DNA of 64,000 nt from Paraherbaspirillum soli (GCF_042654985.1 NZ_JBHSMT010000008.1:124001-188000); one strand, 5' to 3'; positions 8,618 to 16,820 are shown, numbered from the stretch's first letter. The notes: generated by a model from the sequence alone, not told the origin. Translations and numbers: made by a program.

Positions 8618-10468
8618 TTACGGACGTGCAAAGTCCGGCGTTTTCTTGATGAAGGCGTTCAGATTCGAGATATTCAGACTGCCGAAACCGGTGGCCGCAT
8701 CCCATCCTTTTGCCGCCTTATAGCCGTAGCCGCCGGAACCATTGATGCCGGAAATCACGTCATGCACCAGCGTCGGATTGGTGGGCACATATTTGTAAAT
8801 GCTGGCGGCCGGGAAGCCCAATGCATTCTTGTTGGCCGACTGGATGCGGGCCCAGATGCCGGCAAAAATCGGCGCCGACTGGCTGGTGCCGCCAGAGGTA
8901 TACGTATTGCCGCGGACGATGATATTTGCGCCGCTCCTTTGCGACGCATCGAATGAGACATCGGGCAAGCCGCGGGTCGATTTTTTGGTCACTGCGGTCT
9001 GCCAGCTCGGCGCTTTTTCGAACTTGCTGAAGCCGCCGCCGGTAGCCCACAGACGGTTCGGCTTGGCCGGGTCGTCGGTCGCAGCCAAGCCCTCGTTCCA
9101 TACGGTTTCGCTGCTGTAGGCGCCGCTCGCCGAAGTCAGCAACTCGGTTCCGCCCACTGCGATCACGTAGGGCGAGCTGGCCGGTTCGCTGACGTCATAC
9201 ACGCCTTTGTTCGGCACGCCTGGCGTACCGGAAGCGGTGACGCTGCAATTGTAGGTGCCGGCATCGCCGGTCGAGACCGAGAAAGTCTGGCCTTGCGCCA
9301 CCGCTTGCTTGAAGATCTGGTCATCGGCTGCTTGCGCGTTGTCGGAATTGGATGCGGCTTCGCAGACACCCAGCGAAACATTGATGACCTTGGCGACGTT
9401 GTCGCTGACGGCGCGATTGTAGGCAGCGGTGATGGCGCTCAACTCCATCGACGGCGCCGCATAAAATATCAGTTGCTTCACGCTGCCGCCGGCAGAGCCG
9501 ACGATGGTTTGGCTATCGAGATTCCACTCGTCGATGCCGGACGTATCGCTATAGTCGCTGCCGGCCGGACCGGTCTGCACCACCGAAGTGTTAACCGTCG
9601 CCAGCCCGTTGTTCGACGTAAATTGCCCCAGATCGACGATGGTCTGCGTCAGGTCACCCTCGGAAATAATGCCCACCGTGGTTTGCGCCGCGGTCGGCGT
9701 CGCGCCGGCGTTATACAGCGCGGAGAATTCCACCGGATTGTGCGGTTTCGCGGTGCCGGCGACAGCCGTTTTTGCCAGCGTCATGGCACCTACTTCATGT
9801 TCGGCCACAGCCACCGGAGTCAGCCGGTGATGGGTGCGGTTGATTTCCACGTTTTGCAGCCCGAGCACCGAGCCGACGATATTGCCCAGCGCCGCCGGCA
9901 CTTGGGCGGCAGCGGTATTGGCATAGACGCTGCGGCCGTCACGGACAAAGCGCTTGAGGCTGGTGCGGAAGCCGGCCTGCACCGTGCCTGCGGTACCGTC
10001 GGCCGACGCCAGTTGCCGGTTCTTGGCGACCTGGATATTCACAAAGCCGGCTTGTCGCAAATGCGCGACCACTGCGGCGACCTGCTTTTCGGTCGGCGCG
10101 TATTGCGCGACGAACTGCTCAGGCGTCAGATATTTGCCGTATGAGGCGCTGCCAGGCTGATGCAGTTCTTGCAGGAATTGGTCTAGCTGCGCTTCGTTGC
10201 GCAGGTTCAGACTCAGCACTACGTGCACTGGCTCGCCGTGCGCCAGTTCGGTTGCCATTTTGGCGGCCGCTTGTGTGGCCGACTGCGGACCTGTATGCGT
10301 ATTCACCTGCACCTGCGGCAAGAAAGCCTGGGTCTTGGTCGGAACCCACGCGCTGTTATCCGTCACGGCTGCTTGCGCAGCCAAAGAACCAAACGCCAGG
10401 GACAGCGCCAAGGACAGTACGGTTACCTGGGGAATCGAAAATTTTCCTGCTGATACTTTAAATTTCAT
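8618..10468 (-). CDS. S53 family secreted protease, copy 2
   Basis: A 616-residue paralogue with the same architecture: signal peptide (1-34), pro-kumamolisin activation domain, and a catalytic domain with Glu314, Asp318, Asp402 and Ser529. It differs near the active serine, where the shared VVGGTSLAAP is TSGGTSQSAP here, and the loop before it is shorter, which may alter specificity. The start (MKFKVSAGK) is preceded by AGGAAGC. The frame is open for another 138 codons upstream, but that part covers the small membrane-protein gene in another frame and is not credible. It ends at the terminator at 8541-8584. Confidence 0.92.
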   Translation of the reverse strand: MKFKVSAGKFSIPQVTVLSLALSLAFGSLAAQAAVTDNSAWVPTKTQAFLPQVQVNTHTGPQSATQAAAKMATELAHGEPVHVVLSLNLRNEAQLDQFLQELHQPGSASYGKYLTPEQFVAQYAPTEKQVAAVVAHLRQAGFVNIQVAKNRQLASADGTAGTVQAGFRTSLKRFVRDGRSVYANTAAAQVPAALGNIVGSVLGLQNVEINRTHHRLTPVAVAEHEVGAMTLAKTAVAGTAKPHNPVEFSALYNAGATPTAAQTTVGIISEGDLTQTIVDLGQFTSNNGLATVNTSVVQTGPAGSDYSDTSGIDEWNLDSQTIVGSAGGSVKQLIFYAAPSMELSAITAAYNRAVSDNVAKVINVSLGVCEAASNSDNAQAADDQIFKQAVAQGQTFSVSTGDAGTYNCSVTASGTPGVPNKGVYDVSEPASSPYVIAVGGTELLTSASGAYSSETVWNEGLAATDDPAKPNRLWATGGGFSKFEKAPSWQTAVTKKSTRGLPDVSFDASQRSGANIIVRGNTYTSGGTSQSAPIFAGIWARIQSANKNALGFPAASIYKYVPTNPTLVHDVISGINGSGGYGYKAAKGWDAATGFGSLNISNLNAFIKKTPDFARP

Positions 10469-10517
10469 GTGCTGCTTCCTATTGAGTGAATTACATAAAA
10501 ATCGCGCTGGCGTTCCC

Positions 10518-10583
10518 GCATTGGAGCTAACCAATACCAGAGTCGGCCAAGCGCAAGAGACTGCATCGCCTGCTGCGATGCAG
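10518..10583 (-). promoter_or_regulatory. two-hairpin leader of S53 copy 2
   Basis: Hairpin A is CTGCATCGC (10561-10569) paired with GCGATGCAG (10575-10583). Hairpin B is GCATTGG (10518-10524) paired with CCAATAC (10531-10537), with one wobble pair on the minus-strand RNA. They sit about 93-115 and 50-69 bases upstream of the start codon. A T-rich ATTTTTATG follows B on the minus strand. The same arrangement precedes S53 copies 3 and 4 although the genes upstream differ, so the element belongs to the protease start rather than to the end of the preceding gene. Confidence 0.55.
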
Positions 10584-10674
10584 TGAATATTTGGCGAAAG
10601 AGTCGCGCCGGTGAGACGAACAAAATATGCTAGAGCAAGCGCAATCCAAACGCATGGCGTTAGCGGCCCGCTGC

Positions 10675-10902
10675 TCAGGATTTGCCGAACGGATTGATGC
10701 TGACGCTGTCCGTGGCTTTCTGCGGCGATTGCGGCGACCGCGAGCGTGCTCCTGAACCAGTCCCGTTCAACGGCTTGCCATCGCCGATCGAGGCGCCGCT
10801 TCCGCCGGCCTGATCCGAGTCGCCATACGACACCACGCTGGCGACAGCACCGACGCCCAGCATAAGGGCGACGATGCCCCAAACGATATTTGACTTGTTC
10901 AT
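10675..10902 (-). CDS. small membrane-anchored protein within the protease cluster
   Basis: A 75-residue protein starting MNKSNIVWGI. A strong ribosome binding site (GGAGAGGAG) lies 5-6 bases before the ATG, which is the main support for a real gene. Residues 6-25 form one hydrophobic segment (a transmembrane anchor or uncleaved signal). The remainder is polar, rich in Gly, Ser and Pro and probably disordered, ending NPFGKS. No cysteine is present, so it is not a lipoprotein. I recognise no family. It lies between S53 copies 3 and 2 on the same strand; a chaperone, anchor or inhibitor of the proteases would fit the position but nothing in the sequence proves it. Confidence 0.65.
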   Translation of the reverse strand: MNKSNIVWGIVALMLGVGAVASVVSYGDSDQAGGSGASIGDGKPLNGTGSGARSRSPQSPQKATDSVSINPFGKS

Positions 10903-10923
10903 TTAATCTCCTCTCCAGGCGAC

Positions 10924-10959
10924 GCCGCCAATCCGCGCCCTCAGAGCGCGGTTGGCGGC
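10924..10959 (-). promoter_or_regulatory. GC-rich hairpin ahead of the small membrane protein
   Basis: GCCGCCAA-T-CCGCGC pairs with GCGCGG-TTGGCGGC around a 7-base loop, giving a 14-bp stem with one bulge. It ends about 22 bases upstream of the small membrane-protein start and lies 65 bases behind the stop of S53 copy 3. There is no T-run on the minus strand. It could stabilise the 3' end of the protease mRNA or limit read-through. Confidence 0.5.
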
Positions 10960-10973
10960 CGAAGTGGCTAGTG

Positions 10974-10992
10974 GGCTGTTACAGTCCACTAG
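10974..10992 (-). repeat. 19-bp repeat, copy a
   Basis: GGCTGTTACAGTCCACTAG is the exact reverse complement of the 19 bases at 19954-19972. Here it is part of a near-perfect hairpin with the preceding CTAGTGG. Both copies lie just downstream of a gene end. Such a short exact intergenic match suggests a dispersed repeat or the trace of a mobile element end. Confidence 0.6.
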
Positions 10993-11023
10993 TCTTCAAA
11001 CGCAGTAACCATGCAAGCCGGGA

Positions 11024-12886
11024 TTACTGATGTGCGAAGTCCGGCGTGTTCTGGATGAAGTCGTTCAGTTTCGAGATATCCAGACTACCGAAGCCGGTGG
11101 CCGCATCCCAACCCTTGCTCGCTTTCATGCCGTAGCCGCCGGAGCCGTTGTTGCCGGAGATCACGTCATGCACCAGTGAGGCATTGGTCGGCACATATTG
11201 GTAGATGCTGGCGGCAGGGAAGCCCAAGCCATTGTTGTTAGCCGATTGCAGGCGGGCCCAGATGCCACTGAAAATCGGCGCCGCCAGGCTGGTGCCGCCG
11301 ACCACGTGATAGCCGGTCATGACTTGTCCATTGCGGGGTGGCAGCGTGATGAAGATCTTCGCGCCGCTGCGTCCCGACGCATCGAAAGCGATATCGGGCA
11401 AGCCGCGCTTGGCATTGTGGGTCACTCCGCTCTGCCAGCTTGGTGCGGCCTCGAATTGACTGAAACCGCCGCCGGTGGCCCACAGCCGCAGCGTTGGATC
11501 CTGCGAGCTAATCGCTTTCAAGCCTTCGTTCCACACCACTTCGCTGCTATAGGCGCCGCTCGATGAAGTCAGCACTTCGGTGCCGCCGACGGTGATCACG
11601 TAAGGCGAACTGGCCGGCTCGCTGACGTCATAAGTGCCTTTGTTCGGCACCCCGGCGCCATGGGAAATGCTGCTGAAGCTGCAGTTGTAGGTACCCTCGT
11701 CGCCAGACGACACCGAAAAGGTCTGGCCTTGCGCCACGGCCTGCTGGAAGATCTGGTCGTCCGCGTCCTGCGTGCCGGTGCCGTTGACATAAGACTCGCA
11801 GTAGCCCAGCGAAACATTGATGACCTTGGCGACGTTGTCGCTCACCGCCTGGTTATAGGCGGCGGTGATGTCGGCAAAGCTCATCGAAGGCGCCGCATAA
11901 AATATCAGCTGCCCCACTTCGCCGCCGGCAGCGCCGACGATGGACTGGCTATCCAGATTCCACTCGACCGCGCCATCCGTATTGCTATAGTCGCTGCCGT
12001 CCGGGCCGGTTTGCACCACCGAGGTATTGACAGTCGCCAGCCCGTTGTCATTGGTAAATTGCCCCAAATCGGCGATGGTCTGGTCCAGGCTGCCGGCGGT
12101 AATAATGCCGACCGTGGTTTGCGCTGCGGTCGGCGTATTGCCGGCGTGATACAGCGCGGAGAAATCCATCGGGTTGTGCGGTTTTGCAGTGCCGGTGGCG
12201 GCGGTTTTGGCCAGCACAGCGGTATGGGCGGACTGGTCGAGCGGCGTCTCGGTAACCAGGCGATGGTGGGTGTGATTCATCTCCACGTTTTGCAGCCCAA
12301 GCACCGAGTTGACGATATTGCCCAACGCCGACGGCACCTGCGCGGCGGCGGTATTGGCATAGACGCTGCGGCCTTCATGCGTGAAGCGTTCGAGTGTGGT
12401 GTTGAAGCCGGCCTGCACCGTGGCGGCGGTGCCGTCAGCCGACACCAGTTGCCGGTTCTTGGCGACCTTGATGTTCACAAAGCCCGCTTTTTTCAAATGC
12501 GCAACCACTGCGGCGACTTGCTTCTCGGTCGGCGCGTATTGCGCGACGAACTGGGCCGGTGTCAGGAATTTGCGATACGAGGCGCTGCCGGGACGATGCA
12601 GTTCTTGCAGGAAGTGGTCGAGATGTTCTTTGTTTCTCAGTTTCAGGCTCAGCACCACATGCACCGCTTCGCCGTGCGCCATTTCCATTTTCGATGCCGG
12701 CGCCACTCTCGGCCCGGCGTTGGTGCTCAGTTGCGACGGATGCACGAAGGCCTGGGTCTTGGTGGGAACCCATGTGTCCGCCACCGCTGCTTGCGCCGAC
12801 AAAGATACAAACACCAGGGACAGCGCTAACGACAAGGCCGAGACTTGGGGAATCGCAAATTTTGCTGTTGCTACTTTCGATTTCAT
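11024..12886 (-). CDS. S53 family secreted protease, copy 3
   Basis: A 620-residue paralogue with signal peptide (1-34), pro-kumamolisin activation domain and catalytic residues Glu308, Asp312, Asp396 and Ser533 (VVGGTSLAAP). It is the most divergent copy in the pro-region, with a shortened alanine/glutamine-rich spacer (residues 50-70) and SSGDEG around the oxyanion aspartate where the others have STGDAG. The start (MKSKVATAK) is preceded by AGGAA. It is followed by a GC-rich hairpin and the small membrane protein. Confidence 0.92.
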   Translation of the reverse strand: MKSKVATAKFAIPQVSALSLALSLVFVSLSAQAAVADTWVPTKTQAFVHPSQLSTNAGPRVAPASKMEMAHGEAVHVVLSLKLRNKEHLDHFLQELHRPGSASYRKFLTPAQFVAQYAPTEKQVAAVVAHLKKAGFVNIKVAKNRQLVSADGTAATVQAGFNTTLERFTHEGRSVYANTAAAQVPSALGNIVNSVLGLQNVEMNHTHHRLVTETPLDQSAHTAVLAKTAATGTAKPHNPMDFSALYHAGNTPTAAQTTVGIITAGSLDQTIADLGQFTNDNGLATVNTSVVQTGPDGSDYSNTDGAVEWNLDSQSIVGAAGGEVGQLIFYAAPSMSFADITAAYNQAVSDNVAKVINVSLGYCESYVNGTGTQDADDQIFQQAVAQGQTFSVSSGDEGTYNCSFSSISHGAGVPNKGTYDVSEPASSPYVITVGGTEVLTSSSGAYSSEVVWNEGLKAISSQDPTLRLWATGGGFSQFEAAPSWQSGVTHNAKRGLPDIAFDASGRSGAKIFITLPPRNGQVMTGYHVVGGTSLAAPIFSGIWARLQSANNNGLGFPAASIYQYVPTNASLVHDVISGNNGSGGYGMKASKGWDAATGFGSLDISKLNDFIQNTPDFAHQ

Positions 12887-12939
12887 GTACAGGTTCCTAT
12901 TGAAAAATGCACTACATAAAAAACGCCATAGCGCGGCCC

Positions 12940-13008
12940 TGTATTGGACGTCTCCAATGCACGGGTCGACTAAGCGCGGGAGACTGCATCGCGTATCGCG
13001 ATGCAGTC
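12940..13008 (-). promoter_or_regulatory. two-hairpin leader of S53 copy 3
   Basis: Hairpin A is a perfect 12-bp stem (12982-12993 with 12997-13008, CTGCATCGC core). Hairpin B pairs 12940-12948 with 12953-12961 (core ATTGGA/TCCAAT). A TTTTTTATG run follows on the minus strand and the ATG is directly followed by TAG. Position relative to the protease start matches the leaders of copies 2 and 4. Confidence 0.55.
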
Positions 13009-13067
13009 GATAACAGACCTAAAGTCCGTAAAGGAGGAGCCGATAGCTGAGTTTCATTGCTACCGGT

Positions 13068-14888
13068 TTAAGGAGTTATAAAGCTATGCGTTTTGATGAA
13101 AGCGTTCAGTTTCGAGATATTCAAACTACCGAAACCGGTCGCCGCATCCCATCCCTTTGCCGCTTTATAGCCATAGCCGCCGTCGCCGTTGATGCCGGAC
13201 ACCACGTCATGCACCAGCGTCGGATTGATCGGCACATATTGGTAAATGTGCGCCGCCGGAAACGCCAGCTTGTTGCCGTTGGCCGATTGCAGGCGAGCCC
13301 AGATGCCGCTGAAGATCGGCGCCGCCAGACTGGTGCCGCCAACCACGGTGGTATCGTCGGCGACGCCGTTGATCACGATCATCGCGCCGCTGCTGCCAGC
13401 CGCATCGAACGAGACGTCAGGCAAACCGCGCTTGGCGTTCTTGGTCGTTGCTTTCTGCCAGCTGGGTACTGCCTCGAATTTGCTGAAACCGCCGCCGGTG
13501 GCCCACAGGCGTCCTGTGCTCGATCCTTCGTTCCACACGGTTTCATTGCTATACGCGCCGCTCGACGAAGTCAGCAACGTGGTGCCGCCGACCGCAATCA
13601 CGTATGGCGAACTGGCCGGTTCGCTGACGTCATAATTGCGGCCGTTCGGCACGCCGGGATTGCCGCTGGCGTCGACGCTGCAGTTGTAAGGACCGGCATC
13701 GCCGGTTGAGATCGAGAAGGTCTGGCCTTGCGCCACTGCCTGCTTGAACACTTTGTCGTCCGCGGCCTGGGTGCCGTCGCCATTGGCGGCGGCTTCGCAT
13801 TCGCCCAGCGAGACATTGATGACCTTGGCCTTGTTGTCGCTCACCGCATGGTTGTAAGCAGTGGTGATGGCGCTGTTATCCAGGGTCGGTGCGACATAAA
13901 ACACCAGCTGCTTCACCGCGCCGCCGGCAGCGCCGACGATGGACTGGCTATCCAGGTTCCACTCGACTTGGCCGGAAGTATCGCTATAGTCGCTGCCGGC
14001 CGGGCCGGTCAGCACCACCGAGGTATTGACCGTCGCCAGGTTGTTGTTGGAGGTAAAAGTGCCCAAATCGGCGATGGTCTGATCCAGGCTGCCGGCGGAG
14101 ATGATGCCGACCGTGGTGTTGGCTGCGGTCGGCGTGGTGCCGGCGTTATACAACGCAGAGAATTCCACCGGATTGTGCGAAGTTGCGGATCCGGCGGCGG
14201 CTGCCAATTGGGTTGCCTGCAACGCGCTGCCGGCCGCAGTCACGGGAGCAATCCGGTGATGATGGGTCTGGTTGATCTCGACGTTTTGCAAGCCGAGCAC
14301 CGAGCCGACGATATCGCCCAGCGCCGACGGCACTTGCGCGGCGGCGGTATTGGCATAGACGCCGCGGCCTTCGTGCACGAAACGCTTGAGCGTGGTGCGG
14401 AAGCCGGCTTCGACCGTGGCTGCGGTACCGTCGGCAGACACCAGTTGCCGGTTCTTGGCGACGTTGATATTCACAAAGCCGGCCTTTTTCAAATGCGTGA
14501 CTACGGCGGCGACCTGCTTTTCAGTCGGCGCATATTGCGCGGCAAATTGCGCCGGGGTCAGGAATTTTCCGTATGCAGCGCTGCCGGGCTGATGCAACTC
14601 TTGCAGGAACTGGTCGAGCTGCGCTTCGTTGCGCAGGTTCAGGCTCAGCACCACGTGCACTGGCTCACCTTGCGCCATGTCGACTGCCGATTGCGCGGCC
14701 GACTGCGGCCCTGCGCTGGTGTTCACTTGCACCCGATGCAGGAAGGCCTGGGTCTTGGTCGGGACCCAGGCGCTGTTGTCGGATACTGCTGCTTGTGCGG
14801 CCAAAGAACCAAACGCCAGGGACAGCGCCAACGACAGCGCCGAAGCCTGGGGAATCGCAAAATTTCGTGTAGAGACTTTCGATTTCAT
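13068..14888 (-). CDS. S53 family secreted protease, copy 4
   Basis: A 606-residue paralogue: signal peptide (1-34), pro-kumamolisin activation domain (about 75-210) and catalytic residues Glu309, Asp313, Asp397 and Ser520 (VVGGTSLAAP). It is closest to copy 1 in the catalytic domain (shared VFYVAPTLDN and SLGECEAAANGDG) but closer to copy 2 in the pro-region, suggesting gene conversion or stepwise duplication. The start (MKSKVSTRN) is preceded by AGGAAC. It is the first protease gene in transcription order, so promoter control of the cluster may begin upstream of it. Confidence 0.92.
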   Translation of the reverse strand: MKSKVSTRNFAIPQASALSLALSLAFGSLAAQAAVSDNSAWVPTKTQAFLHRVQVNTSAGPQSAAQSAVDMAQGEPVHVVLSLNLRNEAQLDQFLQELHQPGSAAYGKFLTPAQFAAQYAPTEKQVAAVVTHLKKAGFVNINVAKNRQLVSADGTAATVEAGFRTTLKRFVHEGRGVYANTAAAQVPSALGDIVGSVLGLQNVEINQTHHHRIAPVTAAGSALQATQLAAAAGSATSHNPVEFSALYNAGTTPTAANTTVGIISAGSLDQTIADLGTFTSNNNLATVNTSVVLTGPAGSDYSDTSGQVEWNLDSQSIVGAAGGAVKQLVFYVAPTLDNSAITTAYNHAVSDNKAKVINVSLGECEAAANGDGTQAADDKVFKQAVAQGQTFSISTGDAGPYNCSVDASGNPGVPNGRNYDVSEPASSPYVIAVGGTTLLTSSSGAYSNETVWNEGSSTGRLWATGGGFSKFEAVPSWQKATTKNAKRGLPDVSFDAAGSSGAMIVINGVADDTTVVGGTSLAAPIFSGIWARLQSANGNKLAFPAAHIYQYVPINPTLVHDVVSGINGDGGYGYKAAKGWDAATGFGSLNISKLNAFIKTHSFITP

Positions 14889-14937
14889 GTGCTTGTTCCT
14901 ATTGAATGAACTGCATAAAAGGACGCAATAGTCCCCC

Positions 14938-15004
14938 TGCACTGGGTCTATCCAATGCATGAGTCGACTAAGCGCAGGATCCTGCATCGCGTACTGCGAT
15001 GCAG
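14938..15004 (-). promoter_or_regulatory. two-hairpin leader of S53 copy 4
   Basis: Hairpin A is CTGCATCGC (14982-14990) with GCGATGCAG (14996-15004). Hairpin B is TGCACTGG (14938-14945) with CCAATGCA (14952-14959), one position being a U-G wobble on the minus-strand RNA. A CCTTTTATG run follows. Between A and B lies GTCGACTAAGCGC, also present in the copy 3 leader and, slightly changed, in that of copy 2. Confidence 0.55.
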
Positions 15005-15024
15005 TCGATAACGGACCTGATCCG

Positions 15025-15159
15025 TTATTGGGATGGCCGGTGCGTGATCGCTACCTGTGCCAGCAAACAGCGGGAGATGTCGCGCAGAGATAGCAGAAGA
15101 TCGCCAAGCGGCGACGGCAGGAGAACTGCCTGTGTCGAGTCGGATCCAGCGCAAGTCAT
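15025..15159 (-). CDS. possible 44-residue leader protein of the protease cluster
   Basis: An ATG at 15159 is preceded by AAAAAGGAAAAG, a plausible ribosome binding site, and opens 44 codons (MTCAGSDSTQ ... THRPSQ) ending TAA at 15025. The middle is leucine-rich (LGDLLLSLRDISRCLLAQ) and may form one amphipathic helix. It ends 21 bases before the leader hairpin of S53 copy 4. I recognise no family and codon use is not decisive at this length. It may be a real small protein, a leader peptide or chance. Confidence 0.35.
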   Translation of the reverse strand: MTCAGSDSTQAVLLPSPLGDLLLSLRDISRCLLAQVAITHRPSQ

Positions 15160-15301
15160 ATCTTTTCCTTTTTAGGGACTTACAACGGCCAAGGTGTGGA
15201 TTGATGCGGCACCACGACTCTTATGGAGTGAGTGCCCCGGGACGGAGGTGCGCTGCTTTTGGCTACTGTCTTATATTGCAGCTGGCTCTCTTATTAAGTT
15301 T

Positions 15302-15330
15302 AGGATAGTGATTTAATTGCCCAAGCGCAA
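15302..15330 (-). promoter_or_regulatory. possible sigma-70 promoter for the protease cluster
   Basis: On the minus strand TTGCGC (15330-15325) and TATCCT (15307-15302) are separated by 17 bases in an AT-rich stretch. Transcription would start near 15295, giving a leader of about 135 bases to the 44-codon frame and about 400 bases to S53 copy 4. The match is moderate. The rest of 15160-15520 shows no other feature. Confidence 0.35.
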
Positions 15331-15522
15331 TACAAAATTTGCGATATTTTTGCATATCCAAAACTTTTTTTTATTGGCCTCGACGGGCCGCATCATTACA
15401 GTGCAAGCGCTTCTTGAGCGCACCTCAAGCTATCGCGTCGCTGCATCATTCCAGTGCGATTGCACCTAAAAAGTGCTGCCAAAACCAGCTATACAATTTT
15501 CGTCAAGCGCCGCGTCGGAGGC

Positions 15523-15551
15523 AAAAAAAAACGGAGCCACCAGGGCTCCGT
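15523..15551 (-). terminator. intrinsic terminator of the Rieske oxygenase gene
   Basis: A perfect 8-bp stem, ACGGAGCC (15531-15538) with GGCTCCGT (15544-15551), is followed on the minus strand by eight T residues. It lies 58 bases downstream of the oxygenase stop codon and separates that gene from the protease cluster. Confidence 0.85.
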
Positions 15552-15608
15552 TCGGATTGCTTACAAACTGGGAAGGGTGGACTGAAAATTCAGCGGCGCC
15601 CCTGCTTC

Positions 15609-16631
15609 TTACATCAGTTCGACAATGCCGCGCTCGCGGACCTCAGGTTCCTGCTGTTGAAGTCTGGTCAGCATGCGACGTGCCGCGTGCCCGGCATGAT
15701 CGACGGCGAGATGGATGATCGGGGCATCCGTCTTCCAGTTTGCCTGTAAATGTTCGGTGACATCTTTATCTTCAAGTACAGTTTTCTTGACCTGATCAAG
15801 AATCAGCTGCGTCAGCGCTTGATTGTCGAGCGCAAAGTCGCGATGAATGCCGACCCAGATATGACAGCTGTTCACGGTTTCAGGGGTGAAAATGGACGTT
15901 GTGAACAAGCGAAGCGCAAGTCCATCCGGCTCGTCGGGTGCATGTGCGATTGTCTCGACACGCGTATTGCCTATCGGCCAATAAATAACTTCCTGAACAC
16001 GATCGATGATGTCGAGTTTCATCATTTGCTTCAACAAAGGCGAGTTCTTTTCCTTGCGCAAAACCCGGCGCACGCGCACCTCGCTGTCGCTAACCGTGAT
16101 CTCGGGAGACGTTTCGGCAACCGCCAATGAACTGATCGTCTCCGGATGAACATAGGCGATGTGGGACAGATCGAGCAAATTGTCGATCGCAAGCCGGTAA
16201 TCGGTGTGCGCATGGGTATAGCACATCTCACCCGCGTATTGCGCCGAGCTGCAAACCGAATGATCCGGGATCAGCGCTTCATCGCAACGCTCGGCATCCC
16301 CCATCCATAGCCAGACGAAACCGTATTTTTCAGCCGCCGGATAAGTCCTTACGCAGGCACGTTCCGGAATCACCTTCTGACTGGGAATGTGGATGCATTT
16401 GCCGCTGGCGTCGAACTGCATGCCGTGATACCAGCACTCGATCGTGTCGTCTTGCAAACGCCCTTTCGATAACGGCACCTGCCGGTGCGGGCAGCGATCT
16501 TCAAGCGCAGTAAGCTTTCCGCCAGAGGTGCGATACATCACCACTTTTTCATTCAAAATTGTCCGCGCAAACAATTCGGCTTTGATCTCGGAAGACAGTG
16601 CCGCCATATACCAGGAATTTCGGATCATCAT
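15609..16631 (-). CDS. Rieske non-heme iron oxygenase, aromatic O-demethylase (VanA-like)
   Basis: A 340-residue oxygenase component. The Rieske [2Fe-2S] site is visible as CPH at 47-49 and CWYHG at 66-70 (Cys47, His49, Cys66, His69). The mononuclear iron site is in NLLDLSHIAYVH (Asp154, His157, His162). Length and the N-terminal Rieske domain fit the vanillate O-demethylase/TsaM/dicamba demethylase group, which removes methyl groups from aromatic ethers or hydroxylates methyl groups. The start at 16631 (MMIRNSWYMA) follows AGAGGA. No ferredoxin-reductase partner (VanB type) is present in the window, so electrons must come from a reductase encoded elsewhere. The exact substrate is unknown. 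Confidence 0.85.
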   Translation of the reverse strand: MMIRNSWYMAALSSEIKAELFARTILNEKVVMYRTSGGKLTALEDRCPHRQVPLSKGRLQDDTIECWYHGMQFDASGKCIHIPSQKVIPERACVRTYPAAEKYGFVWLWMGDAERCDEALIPDHSVCSSAQYAGEMCYTHAHTDYRLAIDNLLDLSHIAYVHPETISSLAVAETSPEITVSDSEVRVRRVLRKEKNSPLLKQMMKLDIIDRVQEVIYWPIGNTRVETIAHAPDEPDGLALRLFTTSIFTPETVNSCHIWVGIHRDFALDNQALTQLILDQVKKTVLEDKDVTEHLQANWKTDAPIIHLAVDHAGHAARRMLTRLQQQEPEVRERGIVELM

Positions 16632-16701
16632 TAGTCCTCTTTCGGTTTCTTGTTGGGCTGCCAACGCAGCCCTTCGGCCAAACAATGGCATCGTCGACGG
16701 C

Positions 16702-16820
16702 GGGCACCTCGAAAAACCGTAGCGAGCGGCTCAAGGTCGGGGCGAGAAGCGCAGCCGTACGAAGGTACGGTGAGCATCGCAGCCCCGAGATTGCGTCGCG
16801 TAGTAGGTTTTTCGAGGTGC
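16702..16820 (+). repeat. dispersed palindromic intergenic repeat, copy 2
   Basis: A 119-bp near-consensus copy: left end GGGCACCTCGAAAAACCGTA, inner hairpin GCCGTACGAAGGTACGGT, right end AGTAGGTTTTTCGAGGTGC. It ends 6 bases from the stop codon of the short-chain dehydrogenase gene, filling the whole gap between that gene and the oxygenase. Confidence 0.9.

Noticed and set aside
6599..14909. Long plus-strand frames opposite the S53 genes (for example 619 codons from 6599)
   Set aside because: They recur opposite all four paralogues only because the genes are similar; they lack ribosome binding sites and family resemblance.
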